Source: Saccoglossus kowalevskii
Lineage: Eukaryota; Hemichordata; Enteropneusta; Harrimaniidae
Assembly: GCF_000003605.2 (NCBI RefSeq)
Contig: NW_003129855.1
Coordinates: forward strand, 299,388 to 323,955
DNA length: 24,568 bases
Direction of reading: 5' to 3'
The notes beneath the pieces are model-generated. The model ran no database searches and was not told the DNA's origin. It worked only from the letters and a program-made list of their open reading frames with translations. A program made the position numbers and the translations under genes. Positions 9,991-20,863 of the stretch are shown here, piece by piece (the first letter of the stretch is position 1; each line of letters opens with the position of its first letter).

Positions 9991-10029
<39 letters not shown>
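9991..10029. repeat. (ATT)13 microsatellite
   Basis: Thirteen uninterrupted ATT units. On the minus strand this reads as a run of AAT/Asn codons and creates a spurious open frame. Confidence 0.97.
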
Positions 10030-10347
10030 GAAGCAGCAGAATAAAATTGAAAGAGATAGGATAACAAAGCTTTCTAAAAAAAATGGTATTCCATTTCCGA
10101 TGAGATTAATTGAAATCATTGCTATGGTTTTACACATGATTGTTTGTCTATGAGCGGGTTCCCATTAAAAAAAGTTACACAGCCTTTTAGGAGAATTTTC
10201 CTGCCCGGGAAACAAAAAATGTTTTAATAGCTATTTGTTGCCAGATAACTGAAAATGTGAATGGCAAAAATCATGTCGTTGGGGCTGTTCTTCAGACATA
10301 AACCCAACGATTAGATTTTAGAAATGATCTGGACCCAGTTGCTATGG

Positions 10348-10365
10348 ATATATATATATATATAT
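10348..10365. repeat. (AT)9 microsatellite
   Basis: Nine uninterrupted AT units. A bulged hairpin (TTGAGT...ACTCAA) follows near 10377-10405. Confidence 0.9.
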
Positions 10366-10980
10366 TTATGTGAATCATTGAGTGAATGAACTTATTCATG
10401 ACTCAATTTGTTGTTTTTTATTTTCAAAAAAAAAAGCTTACGTGGGTATGGTAGTGTATACTATCGGGTAGCGATACTAGGGATGATATGTTTTTTTTTC
10501 CATCTATGATGTTTTGTTTGCGATATGAAAGTGTATTCTAGTTATGTTTCGCTGTAATGTTTACTATACCAAGATAATTATTTTTCTGCTTTTCAAAATG
10601 TATATCAAAAAGGTAAATCACGACAAACTGACTTGGAATCAGTATAAAGCACTGGACAACGATAGGATGTCTACTATATTTGGTATAACCAGACACTCAT
10701 CAAATTCGACATTACATTTTCTAAGGGCCACGTAATTTGAAGCGGAAACCAATAACGCATCTATGCATACCACAGTCGCATGATTATTAAATGTATTTTA
10801 TACACATTTGTTTCTTAATAGTATTACATAAGAATCATGGGATCTCACTATTGTATATGTAATAATTATTGCATATTCTGTGAGGTATAGGAATTTTTTC
10901 AAGACATTATTAAATATGTGTCGAGGTAATTTTATATCTTCATTTCACTTTCACGGGGAAGGATTTGGATGAAAGTAAAC

Positions 10981-11003
10981 ATATATATATATATATATAT
11001 ATA
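10981..11003. repeat. (AT)11 microsatellite
   Basis: Eleven uninterrupted AT units followed by an A. Confidence 0.95.
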
Positions 11004-11534
11004 AATCGTATTATGAATTATCATGAACTAAAAATGTTGTGTTTGCAGGACACGCAACAATATATAAAACCACTAATACGCATATGCAGAGATTGTTAAT
11101 GTACGTTTCAAAACAACACTTGAAAAAGGTTAATAAGCATTAAACCTACTAAAAGAGAAATTGCTTATAAATAAAACATAGGTATTACAACATTACTCTC
11201 TCATATTGACAAACTCGTTGGTCTGATTATCTAAAGTTGTGAAATGTTGTTGTAAACAGATGTAAAAGAGGTGGAACTCACCTATTGTCGAGAGTATCCA
11301 AAACTATACCTGAAGTGAATATATAAGGCACATATATATTCAGATGGCGTGAATATATTAAGAACCAATTGAAATTTTAAAATGAAATAAACTAGTAAAC
11401 TACCTGATCAGATTATAAAATATTGAACAGCGTGAACAGGTAAAGATGTAGTAAATGGTTTCCAGGAGTTATGATTCACAATAATTATTTTTCATAACTC
11501 AAACTATATATTTTATGAAATGCTCGAAATCAAT

Positions 11535-11552
11535 GTCACGTGCTCACGTGAC
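11535..11552. promoter_or_regulatory. Paired CACGTG E-boxes in an 18-bp near-palindrome
   Basis: GTCACGTGCTCACGTGAC contains two CACGTG boxes at 11537-11542 and 11545-11550, two bases apart, and each outer end extends to GTCACGTG or CACGTGAC, the flanks preferred by TFE/MITF- and USF-type bHLH-ZIP factors. No adjacent gene was recognised, so its role is unknown. Confidence 0.35.
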
Positions 11553-13317
11553 TATTATTCAAATAAATCTTTTAGTAGAGATTCAAATGAGTATTGAGGA
11601 GAAATCCAATTGGTTTTCACTAAAAATGTAGAACAAAACTAATATAAATATATAAATGTTATATACAGAAATATAAATCAATCACAGCATGTTAGCTTAA
11701 TTTCTTTTAAAATGTCTAATTTTTAGGTTTTCCCCAAAATATGTTGTTTAATTTTACATTCAGGTAGCTAAATCTCCAGAATGCTTAGATTTAACAAAAG
11801 TCGCTGTGACTGTTATTGTGTTCATTATAATACATCTACAAACAATGAAAACAATAAAGAAGCCTGACGAGTGCATGCCGAGTATTGCTTATTTGATTAA
11901 TCTTAACATGTGCCAAAAACACCTTTAGCAGATTTAGCCACCTGAAAACCTGATTTGTGATTTCTGTGATACAAGGGAAATGAAAGATGATTATACTTTA
12001 TTGTAATTTTTTCCCAATTAAAATCAGACAATAGTTATATGAAAAACCTTTAAAAGTCATCCCCGACTTTATGAATCAAGACGAGAAAATAAAATTTATT
12101 TTTATAATGAACGAAAATTACATAATTCTACTAGGCAAAAGATCGCGTTTTACATCAATAACTTTTAATTATTTATTTATGCTTTTCCGTGAGTATTCTT
12201 ACCCTTATTCTGTTCTTGTTACCTAAATAGTTGATCCCAGATAAAAATGGGTAGTTGTTTCCTATTTGCTAAAAGCATTATTTCTGGCGCAATGTTTTTT
12301 TTTTGTTTTGTTTTTTTATTTTCATTATAGCGCTCTTGGCTCTACTTGTCTCAGTGATCCGATAATTTTTTAAATCACTCTACTCCGCTAGGCAAATAGC
12401 TGATATAATGTCAAGACGCCCACATACAATGCCGATTCACGACTCTCTTTTACATAATTTACATCGAAACTAAATAACAGTTGAGTTCAATGGAAGGGTA
12501 AGAAGTTAGTTTGTGCTCCCATGTCATTGTTGGTGATACTGTATTTACGCTGGTAAGCGTTAAACAAAGGTCTTTGGTAGTTATAAATTTGTTTCCAGTT
12601 CATACACCTGTACCCTGACATTTTCTAAACCATATATGTCAGATTACCAAGTTTGCTTTTAATTTACATTTAATAAAATATGACATCTAATTTGAATGAT
12701 TTATATTTAATTTACATATAAATGTAAAATTGTATAAAATATTGATTTCATTCACGGTAATAGAGTGTGGTTTCTGGGGTAACGCCAGTTTTTGACTGAT
12801 AACGTTTCAAATACAGGAATCAGAGGTATCCATGTGTAGCTCTTTTATACATCTTTAGTGCACTAATCGGTGATTATGTAGTCGTTTCGTTCCTCTTGTG
12901 CAATGTTTATCGACGATTTGAACGATCTCCTTGTAACCCATTTACTTCATTGAAGTGTTTCGTCTCCAGATGGCGCTATTTATAGAAAAGATGAATGTCA
13001 CGTCGATAGTTATGGCGATTTTGTAATTAGTATATTACTAATTTGTGTGTAATATGCTTTATTTTATACATGGTTATATTTTGTATTGGAAGAGACATTC
13101 CATCCAACAACTTGAACCTCTGAAAAGATATAGGTAACTATTTTACAACAGGCTTGTTTTTTTTATTTTGAGAAATTTCATTGAAACCCTGTTCTAATAA
13201 ATGAATCATCAAACAAAACGAGCGTTATTTTTTGATTATAGACTACAGACCAACATTGAGTTTTCTCATTTACTTTCCCGTGGTCATACACATTTTCGCC
13301 AGCCAAGGTCCATTTTT

Positions 13318-13682
13318 TTGGTCGTCGCCTTACCATTATACCTTGGCATAATTCCAACTATAAACCTGTATTTTCTGCCGACGAAATAAAACACAACGGC
13401 GCGGTCTCGGGTTCGTTTCCATGGTAAATGAAACACGAATTTAAATGTTGTTACGTGTTTCCATGGGAAATTGAACGCGAGTCCAGTGTTTTTGTTGGAA
13501 AGGCTATGACGTGATATTAGATGGTAACATCTATTGGTTTAAATGTGAAAATTGACGAGAGTTGTTGTTACAGGAACGCTGATTGGTGGAGTCAGCTCCC
13601 TGGCACGTCCAATCAAATCATTCAATTTAACTTAGAGTTAAATACAGCTTTTTCTAAGACGACCAAGCACGGGTTCGCAGGA
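13318..13682 (+). repeat. Dispersed repeat family, copy B
   Basis: The longest copy in the window. It shares ordered landmarks with copy A (709-1000): GTCGTCGCC, CCATTATACC, ACTATAAACCTGTAT, AAACACAACGGCGC, CGTTTCCATGGTAAAT, TATGACGTGATATTAG (13505 on), GAGAGTTGTTGTTACAG and ATTCAATTTAACT. Copy B has about 75 extra bases between the X-box-like motif and the CRE-like TGACGTGA. These include a second version of the motif (GTTTCCATGGGAAAT, 13457-13471), about 42 bp after the first (13415-13429), so part of the extra length is an internal duplication. A CCAAT box and GATTGGTGG lie near 13580-13615. An open frame of 60 codons across it has no protein-like features. Confidence 0.82.
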
Positions 13683-13689
13683 ACGGCTA

Positions 13690-16366
13690 TATATGCTCGG
13701 TAATACTACGTTCTGTGCTAAACATTAATGGTACTAATGGAACTTGCATTCTTTTTATTTCAGCGAACGAATCATTGTAATTTCAAGCGTTTAAAACAAA
13801 TTTGATGGGATCATGGCAGTAAATCCTGCAATGTCTTATTGGTAATGAGCGATACCAACTGGTCCTATTGTAACCATCTTTTTGGGATTTGGATGAACTC
13901 CAAAATTGATAAGATAATTTTGTTACCAATGCAACCCCGGAATCGTAAATATAGTGAATTCTCCAAAACTACTTATATTTCCCAATCGCAACAACAACAT
14001 TACTACACTCGTTTAATCGGTCTGGTATTGTAGGGTCAGTCATGAGATACCCTGTATATGTTAATGTGCACTTTAAAAAACTAAATAGCGTAACTCCACA
14101 GTCAATTTGCAGGGTTGTACTTACTAACATTTGGCGGAAATTGCCAAATTAGCCGCAGTGTTTACTACTCCTGCGGAAAGTCATATACAGTATTATACAA
14201 GTAGACAACAAGTGACGGCGTTACAGGTAGTAATTATTCCCTGTATTAATCCATCCCCAGTTGACCAGTTTCACAACATATACACAAGGACAGACAAACA
14301 ATCACACGATGCGTGATGTAATTTTCCACATAAAGATAATCTTAAGTAAAAAAAAATATTATGGGTTTTTTGGAAAACACATTTTCAAAACAAAGCAAGA
14401 AAAACGTGTCTATGTTATACATTATACAGATCCGTAGTTTGAGTCAAAACAATCTGCTCTCTTATTGGTCTAACTGTTAGGTATCACGGTTAGATGAACA
14501 ATCAGATACGGTCTTGTAAAAGGCTTTTCAAACACAAAGACGTTATTCAGTCTTGAATACGTGACCTACATATTACATATATCCCACTAAAAAGCACTTT
14601 AGGATATAATTAATTACAATTCTGCGAAGTCTTACACCTGCATACTTTCCAGATGATTAGTAATTGGATATGGTTCTTCAGGTAATGACCAAACCATCTT
14701 CGCTCTTTTTCTTTGTAACTCGATATACTACTTGGAATCACAACTAGTGATGTTAATGATGATATATTAACGGATACATTTACAATAACAAACCGTATAT
14801 ATTGTTCGACGACGTGAATCCAATGCCCAGATTTTTGTCGGTCTCTCTATGTGAATCAAACATGTGTTTACTTCTCATAAAGACGTTTCCGATGTGTTAA
14901 AATTCTTGGTAGCTGGAACAGTCATAGACCTTTGCTTTTAAAGTCAGATGAAATCTGCACATGTACTTACTTACATAGCCACGAATATGTATATGAGGTA
15001 TGTGTCTGTATTTAGTTTTGATATATATATTATATTATGTTTTTTGCATAAATCAATTTATACTTAATAATTAGAAGAATGCAATACTAGTTGTATTGCC
15101 AGAGCCCGCGACACTTTATACTCAATGACCTTTCGGATTTGAAAGACAGCTAATGCAATTTCCCATTGAAACACACGGATCAGGTCAGCATCATTTTTCT
15201 TGCTTATTTACTTGTAATGTAACGTGTGCATTGGCACCATGATCATTGAAAACATGACCATAAACAACAGTTTGGACTGGAAATACTTAATACATCGATT
15301 TTGTTCATGAATTAAGAGGTCGTAAATTTGAAATGATCCTTGACCCGATGTCACTTTAACTGAAACCTATTAGTGTGCGGAGTGGTATCCTTTATAGATA
15401 ATTTGACACACATTTGAGCTTAGGCCCTGAACAGAAATTTACGTGAATATATATCATCGAGTCGGGCACGGACGTCACATACATTCAAAGAACCCATCTA
15501 CATTTAATAGTTCTATCGATATCAGTTGAGAGAGTTGAAAATAAAACTATTTTCCGGGGCAATTAATACATTTCAAATGGAGTAGACATTTCACTGAACC
15601 ATGCACAAAAGTGAATAATTGACTAATGCTACACATGCTTTACTGCGTTTTGTTTAAGCTATGCTCCGGGTAAAGAACATATAATGTATATTACATTACA
15701 TAAATCTTCCATTACATAGGATTACTGACCCCGGGGTACGATGATAATCTTACGACAATCAGGCGCCTTGAAATTGATCAAACTACTTTTTACTCTCGTT
15801 GTATTATATGTATTAGAAACATAGTTGAATCTCCGGGTATTAAATCGGTAAATCCTATGAGGAAACGGATGTCATGAGAAGTTGATACACTTCTCCTAAA
15901 TGACTGTACATGTGCAGTGTATCTTTGTAAAGGTTAAGTTATAAGAGTACTACTTTACAATATATGCGTCATTAAGTAACATAATACTATAAAAAAAAAA
16001 AAAAACGCAAAACCAGTAACATCGCAATACATCAAATATATTGAATGATTTCCACCATATTTGTTGTTCGAATATAATATGTGCGATTTTACAGAATGGT
16101 TAACATGTCAGGAAATTATATACTAGTATTGGTTTACAAAATAGACGTAAGCTGAAACCTGGTAGGTTTAGTTTCCACTACGGCTGCGCAGTTCCTTATG
16201 GGTATTATAGTTATATTTTTAAAAAAATGCATTACATTGTATGGCTTACGGTATACGCCGTCCTATACTGTCAGAGAATTATCTTGTTTGTTACCACTTT
16301 TTATGTATATGATTAGTGAAATCTCCGGTCACGACGCATACTGCGCCGTTAAGAGTGACTGAAGAA

Positions 16367-16398
<32 letters not shown>

Positions 16399-16815
16399 GA
16401 ACGAATTCAGTCAAGCAAAATTCCAAGATAGACATGCAGGGTAGTGTTTTGGAAATATACAAGGATACCTGGACAAGTCCTTCGACCATTTCGTATTATA
16501 TTACGCTTTTGTAGTGATTAGGGTCTCGTAAAATTAGCGTGAGGTTGGTTGGTTAGACTGTCCCATAGCAATAGTAATGTATAGACTACATAAGTTCAAG
16601 AATCAATCATAATTATGCCATATTCACATTTTTATAGATCGTATGGAGTGCGAAACAGTGTTAAAGCTGTCTAACTTGTCACAAAACTGATATATTGTTC
16701 TTTTTGTCTCACATTTATATATTGTATACCGTGATTGCCGATATAGCATTTGCAAAATTATATATATTGTTAATGTACATAGAATTAGCATAGGTGTTGT
16801 GGGGTAGAATAATAT
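13690..16815. other. Intergenic stretch without recognisable genes
   Basis: Several short open frames occur, none protein-like. Around 14131-14160 TTGGCGG...GCCAAATTAGCCGC looks like part of a common repeat but has no partner in the window. A poly-A run of 15 lies at 15991-16005, and a compound dinucleotide repeat is at 16367. Confidence 0.45.
16367..16398. repeat. Compound (AC)4(AT)12 microsatellite
   Basis: AC units at 16367-16374 pass directly into twelve AT units at 16375-16398. Confidence 0.95.
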
Positions 16816-16821
16816 CATTTA

Positions 16822-17380
16822 GCTCCGCCAATAAGGTCTTGTTTTTGCATGCGTCTGTTAAATCGTATGACTGTCAGTAAGATATCTAAAAAAAAAAAAA
16901 AAATTCTAGGAAGGGTTGCCCATAACACAAGAATCAATTGATGATATTAGAAAGAATGCTATTACCTCCCCCCCCCGCCAATGAGATTTTTTTTAATCAA
17001 ATTGTAGACGAATATCCATGATTTTTCTGGGAGAGGTTGTCTATAACACAAGGATCAATCAATGACCTGTATAGAAAAGAATCCGGTTGGATATTTGGGA
17101 GAAAATTTATCGCCATTGCATTATATTGGTTTATTGATTAACTCAAAAAGTTGCGTACGAATTTTCATGAGGTCTTTTGGAGGGATTGCTGTTGAGACAA
17201 GAACCAATTATTGCCATTATCGAAGCAAACTAAATCCGATTGTCATGAATGTTGTCGTTGCCAGACTAATCAAACAGTTATGTACGAATTTCCATGGCAA
17301 CCGTTAGACAATGATGAATCGATTTGATTGACAAACAAATATTTTGATCCGGTAGAGAGGTATTATTTCTTATTGTCAAA
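16822..17380 (+). mobile_element. Decayed element related to the CCTCCGCCAAG-ended element
   Basis: It opens with GCTCCGCCAATAAGG, a decayed form of the terminal CCTCCGCCAAG of the element at 20864, and is followed by a CTGTnAAAT/GACTGTCAG tract and a poly-A of 16 (16888-16903). A unit is then repeated three times: GGTTGCCCATAACACAAGAATC near 16914, GGTTGTCTATAACACAAGGATC near 17034 and GGATTGCTGTTGAGACAAGAACC near 17181. The same theme (TTGATACAAGCACAAAC) occurs inside the 20864 element. A C9 run lies at 16968-16976, and ATTTCCATGGCAAC at 17288-17301 is X-box-like. No matching 3' terminus is clear, so the right limit is approximate. Open frames through it are not coding. Confidence 0.55.
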
Positions 17381-19150
17381 TAAGACCATTTTCAGCATAA
17401 GTACTTTGTGGATGTGGCAATGATTTCAGATGAACGGTGGCTACTGCCATGTTTCCATTCGTGGGCTCCAATAATGTTGTTATAATAGTTATGATGCAAT
17501 ACGCAGATTTGCATGCACAGTACTGACAAAAACAAACTGAAGCACTTCATCCTCACTCCTCCCTAGCCCTTATCGTGCATAACGTTATAACCTTATTGCC
17601 AAACTAAGGGGCATAATAATGTTCACTGTAATGTTAAGCCTAACGAAACTAATCAATCAGTGTACCTCTGTGTGTATCAGTTATGTGTTTCTACGCATTA
17701 TGATTCATTCACTGACCCAGGAAATACTGGCTCTGTATGTTACCTATAATAATGTTTTTTTGTGTTTATCCTCGGGGCAAATCAGTTAGATCTCGAATGC
17801 AAGCAATACTAGACGCAATATTATTACACAGTCGTGAGTATCTTTGAAGCCGTGTTGAATTTTTTTTTCGGATTCGAAATCACGACCTCTGTTTTATCTA
17901 GAGGGCTGTGTAAAATGGAATAGTGTTTACGAACGGGTTATACGTTTCTGTCTTGCATAATGACTCCCGTTTTAGTGCCATTGCGCGATGAAACACAGTT
18001 GATGATATGTAAAGAAAGTTGATACATACTAGTTTACATTCGATATATTATAACAACTAGCGCATTGGTTTTTTTTGGAAGTTTTCCTCTGTCTCACACT
18101 GTTCTTCTGTTACGTATTGAGAAACAGTTGTTCAAGCTTGATCAAACCAAACACTGAAACACACGTGAGCAGAATTTATAAACAGAACAGCTGAGTGAAG
18201 ATGTTGAAGTGTATATAATGGTAAATAAAACACTTGAAAATGAGCTGCGTTCCTTTAGGCTCTTTTTTTCAATTCTAACCTTTTTTATTTAATTTTTTAT
18301 GCTTTAATTTTTCTAAGAGTTATTTATAGTGGTGCGAGTGATTTATATATGGTTCCAAAAAAGCTTATATATATCGTGGTACTCATTTTGATGTATATCA
18401 ATATAATCACATAAAATGCATTATTTACAGCGAAATATTCTGACTACGAATCATTAATCCCCATGCCATTCAATTCTCACCGTTATCTATTCTGTTAATC
18501 CATCCCATTCCCAGGTTATTCAAATATCTCATTCATTTCACTGCCACACGTCTATGTGTCCACATCGTCTATTCTGAGTAGTGCCCTAGTTAAGACAAGG
18601 AAAACCTATCAATATTTTGCATTACCGGAGCGAAATTACTTCTTATAGTAACAAAGCCGTCCACTCTAATTCATTTAATTTCCCTTTTCAATCTGAAACA
18701 AATAAGATCCAGCAGTTTATTTTTGTTTAGGCGTCGCCGTTTTCAGTTTCAGGTTCTAGTATTTTTAAATATATTAACATTTTCTTGGTTACACAGATAA
18801 TGTAAACATTAGGTCGATTCGACAAATTATGAACCAACCGTTCACAATTAAATGGATACAACCATTGCAAATGAAAGCCCAGCGCACAGCCGCCGACACT
18901 GACCGACTAAATTGTCTAATTGTTTTGTACGATGTTAGTAATAACAATAATTCGGGTATATCTAAAACTTTTGGCCTAGGTTGTTGTCATTTTTATAATC
19001 AATATATTACTTGTACACTATGAACACTTTCATTTGGGAACGGTGTCTCAATAGAAAGGTAACAATTGAAGTTGTTTGTCGGACATCATTTATATATGGC
19101 TGTTAGTATACATCATCAAAACTGTCACTTTAAACGAAAATTGTACTCAA
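17381..19150. other. Non-coding 5' flank of the receptor gene
   Basis: No gene, RNA or clear repeat recognised. Pyrimidine-rich tracts occur near 17858 and 18265-18300. A distal promoter for the receptor could lie in the downstream part, but I cannot point to it. Confidence 0.4.
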
Positions 19151-19173
19151 GAAAGAATTCTATAGCATTTTAT

Positions 19174-19179
19174 TATAAA
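19174..19179 (+). promoter_or_regulatory. TATA-like box upstream of the receptor gene
   Basis: TATAAA at 19174-19179 lies about 290 bp before a good splice donor. If used, transcription would start near 19205 and give a first non-coding exon ending at 19463. AT-rich DNA yields such matches by chance, so support is weak. Confidence 0.18.
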
Positions 19180-19463
19180 CTGACATTTCCCCTAAGTGTC
19201 GTGTCGTGTCCTGCCTCTAACGGTTTTGGGTTGCAATGATATGTGTAGTAATTGTATAGATATGATTGAATTCACTCCCGTGAGCACATTGTTAATAATT
19301 CGATCTAGAATGAACTTAACTGTATCCCCTAAAGACGCAGATCATTGGAATATGAGTCATCTGTTTGTTTTATTACAGGAAGTTATAGATAATTCAATTG
19401 GTGCATTACGTTACATCATTACTGAACTGTGATTAGTTTGTGGACAATAACGACTATTGACAC

Positions 19464-19584
19464 GTAAGTATATTTCTTTTGTTTTTTTAATACCAAACAC
19501 GTTAATTCAACAAACTACTTCGATATAATTTACTAAACGTGAACGGTTAATGCCTAATGTTGTAACATGTGTTCTTCCATGTAG
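19464..19584 (+). other. Candidate 5'-UTR intron of the receptor gene (121 bp)
   Basis: The donor reads CAC|GTAAGTAT at 19464, a near-consensus GT site. The acceptor reads TTCTTCCATGTAG|ATACG at 19584 after a pyrimidine-rich run. Branch-point-like sequences TACTAAAC (19531-19538) and CCTAATG (centred near 19556) sit at suitable distances. A TGA at 19596-19598, in frame with the receptor and upstream of its first ATG, shows that any spliced upstream exon is untranslated with respect to the receptor. This fits the common animal GPCR layout of an intronless coding region with an intron in the leader. Confidence 0.42.
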
Positions 19585-19652
19585 ATACGATATTGTGAAG
19601 TTTCTTGCAATACCATTACAACAACACCATCAACAACAAGAACCTCGTCAGA

Positions 19653-20693
19653 ATGGCTCATGCAACGAATATGACCCTTGCTTTTCCAACGATACCTGAG
19701 ACACCTGTGCTTGATACCATTGTGGCTATTGCGTTCACTTTGATATTTGTCACTGGGGTTCCTGGTAATCTATTAACGATATATGTCATTGCCAGGAAAG
19801 GTCAAGTGCAGACAACTACCAACGTGTATATTCTTAGTCTGTCTTGTGCAGACCTCGTATTTGTACTGTGTAGTCCGTTGTACGCAGTAGAATTTCTCGT
19901 CATAGGTAATAAGTTCGGCGAAGTAGGCTGTCGACTCAGAGATACTCTGGATATTTGTACTATGTTAGCCTCTATATTCACGCTCTCTGTTATGAGTATT
20001 GACAGGTTCTTTGCTGTGGTCTTTCCCGTAAAGTCGCTAGGATATCGTTCAGATATGTGTGCCAAGTCGATTATAATTGTAATATGGGCTGTTAGCTTGA
20101 CAGTTGCATTGCCGTTATTCATATTTACCCATGAATCTGAGGTTGCCTTCGGCGATTTTGTCATACGTTTCTGTCAGAATAAAATGTCATTCAAAGCACA
20201 GACAGCCTATACAACAACAGTTTTCATTCTAGCCTTTCCTATACCATTTGTGTTAATTACATTCTGCTATTTATCGATAACATCTACTTTATTACATACG
20301 GACAATAACAACCCTTTACCACAGAGTACTGACTCTAAAAAATCGAAACGACGAGTCGCTAGAATGGTCCTCATTATTGTTATTTGTTTTTTTCTTTGCT
20401 GGCTGCCATTTTGGATTTTCATCATGCTATCATATTATAGTGTTCCTATTGAACAAAACACGGGAAAGGTCATAGCAGTGTTGTTCATTTCTTTAACGTA
20501 TGTAAATAGCTGTTTAAATCCTGTGCTCTACACCTTTCTGAGTGAAAATTTCAGAAAGAACGTGAAAAAGGCATTCAAATGCTGTAGCAGAAAGGTGTCA
20601 CCAGTAAGCGTTATTCAAGCAAATGCTGGTAACACATCAACAAGTCACGCTAGAGCACGTCAACCAATGGTGACTGAAATGGGGGCTTTCTGA
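19653..20693 (+). CDS. Class A peptide GPCR, urotensin II/somatostatin receptor-like
   Basis: A complete 346-residue seven-helix receptor in one exon. The start is the ATG at 19653: it has A at -3 and G at +4, and an in-frame TGA lies upstream at 19596, so the open frame's earlier TTG is not a likely start. Class A marks are all present: GVPGN (N39, TM1), SCADL (D67, TM2), C93 at the top of TM3 paired with C174 in loop 2, W145 (TM4), P198 and Y206 (TM5), CWLPFW (W250, P252, TM6) and NPVLY (289-293, TM7). The usual DRY is DRF (117-119). D100 falls at position 3.32 and Y283 at 7.43, the acidic pocket used by somatostatin, opioid and urotensin receptors to hold a basic ligand residue. The stretch GEVGCR...LD..TM.ASIFTLSVMS (89-115) is closest by eye to urotensin II receptors, while YVNSCLNPVLYTFLSENF (283-300) also fits somatostatin, galanin and allatostatin-C receptors. 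There is an N-glycosylation site at N6, a short basic loop 3, C310/C311 for palmitoylation after helix 8, and a Ser/Thr-rich tail. It acts at the plasma membrane, probably through G proteins. The ligand cannot be assigned. Confidence 0.95.
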   Translation: MAHATNMTLAFPTIPETPVLDTIVAIAFTLIFVTGVPGNLLTIYVIARKGQVQTTTNVYILSLSCADLVFVLCSPLYAVEFLVIGNKFGEVGCRLRDTLDICTMLASIFTLSVMSIDRFFAVVFPVKSLGYRSDMCAKSIIIVIWAVSLTVALPLFIFTHESEVAFGDFVIRFCQNKMSFKAQTAYTTTVFILAFPIPFVLITFCYLSITSTLLHTDNNNPLPQSTDSKKSKRRVARMVLIIVICFFLCWLPFWIFIMLSYYSVPIEQNTGKVIAVLFISLTYVNSCLNPVLYTFLSENFRKNVKKAFKCCSRKVSPVSVIQANAGNTSTSHARARQPMVTEMGAF

Positions 20694-20720
20694 TTAATAT
20701 TTAATATCATGAATTATCTT

Positions 20721-20726
20721 AATAAA
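20721..20726 (+). terminator. AATAAA polyadenylation signal of the receptor gene
   Basis: A canonical AATAAA lies 28 bases after the receptor stop codon (TGA, 20691-20693) and would give a very short 3' UTR of about 50 bases. Use is not proven. Confidence 0.45.
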
Positions 20727-20863
20727 CCTCGAATTTTTAAGAAACGATGCCTTACAGACTTGAAGAAAGATATATATGTCATATGTGGCGAGTATATCTA
20801 TAACATTTTGCATTAGTACGATAAAATTTAATAAGTCAATGCTCTCGGTTATTTTTTCATGTT

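Larger units (their letters stand above)
10030..13310. other. Long AT-rich intergenic stretch
   Basis: Over 3 kb without a supportable gene, RNA or transposon end. It contains microsatellites at 10348 and 10981, T-rich tracts (around 12295-12318) and a paired E-box palindrome at 11535. Open frames are short and scattered. Confidence 0.5.

Noticed and set aside
9934-10137. Minus-strand open frame with a run of asparagines
   Set aside because: The run is simply the (ATT)13 microsatellite read on the other strand; the rest is not protein-like.
19196-19432. Open frame just upstream of the receptor, considered as an N-terminal exon
   Set aside because: It stops before the candidate donor, and an in-frame TGA at 19596 separates any upstream exon from the receptor ATG. 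It is leader or flank.
19802-20164. 120-codon minus-strand open frame
   Set aside because: It is the antisense shadow of the receptor coding sequence.
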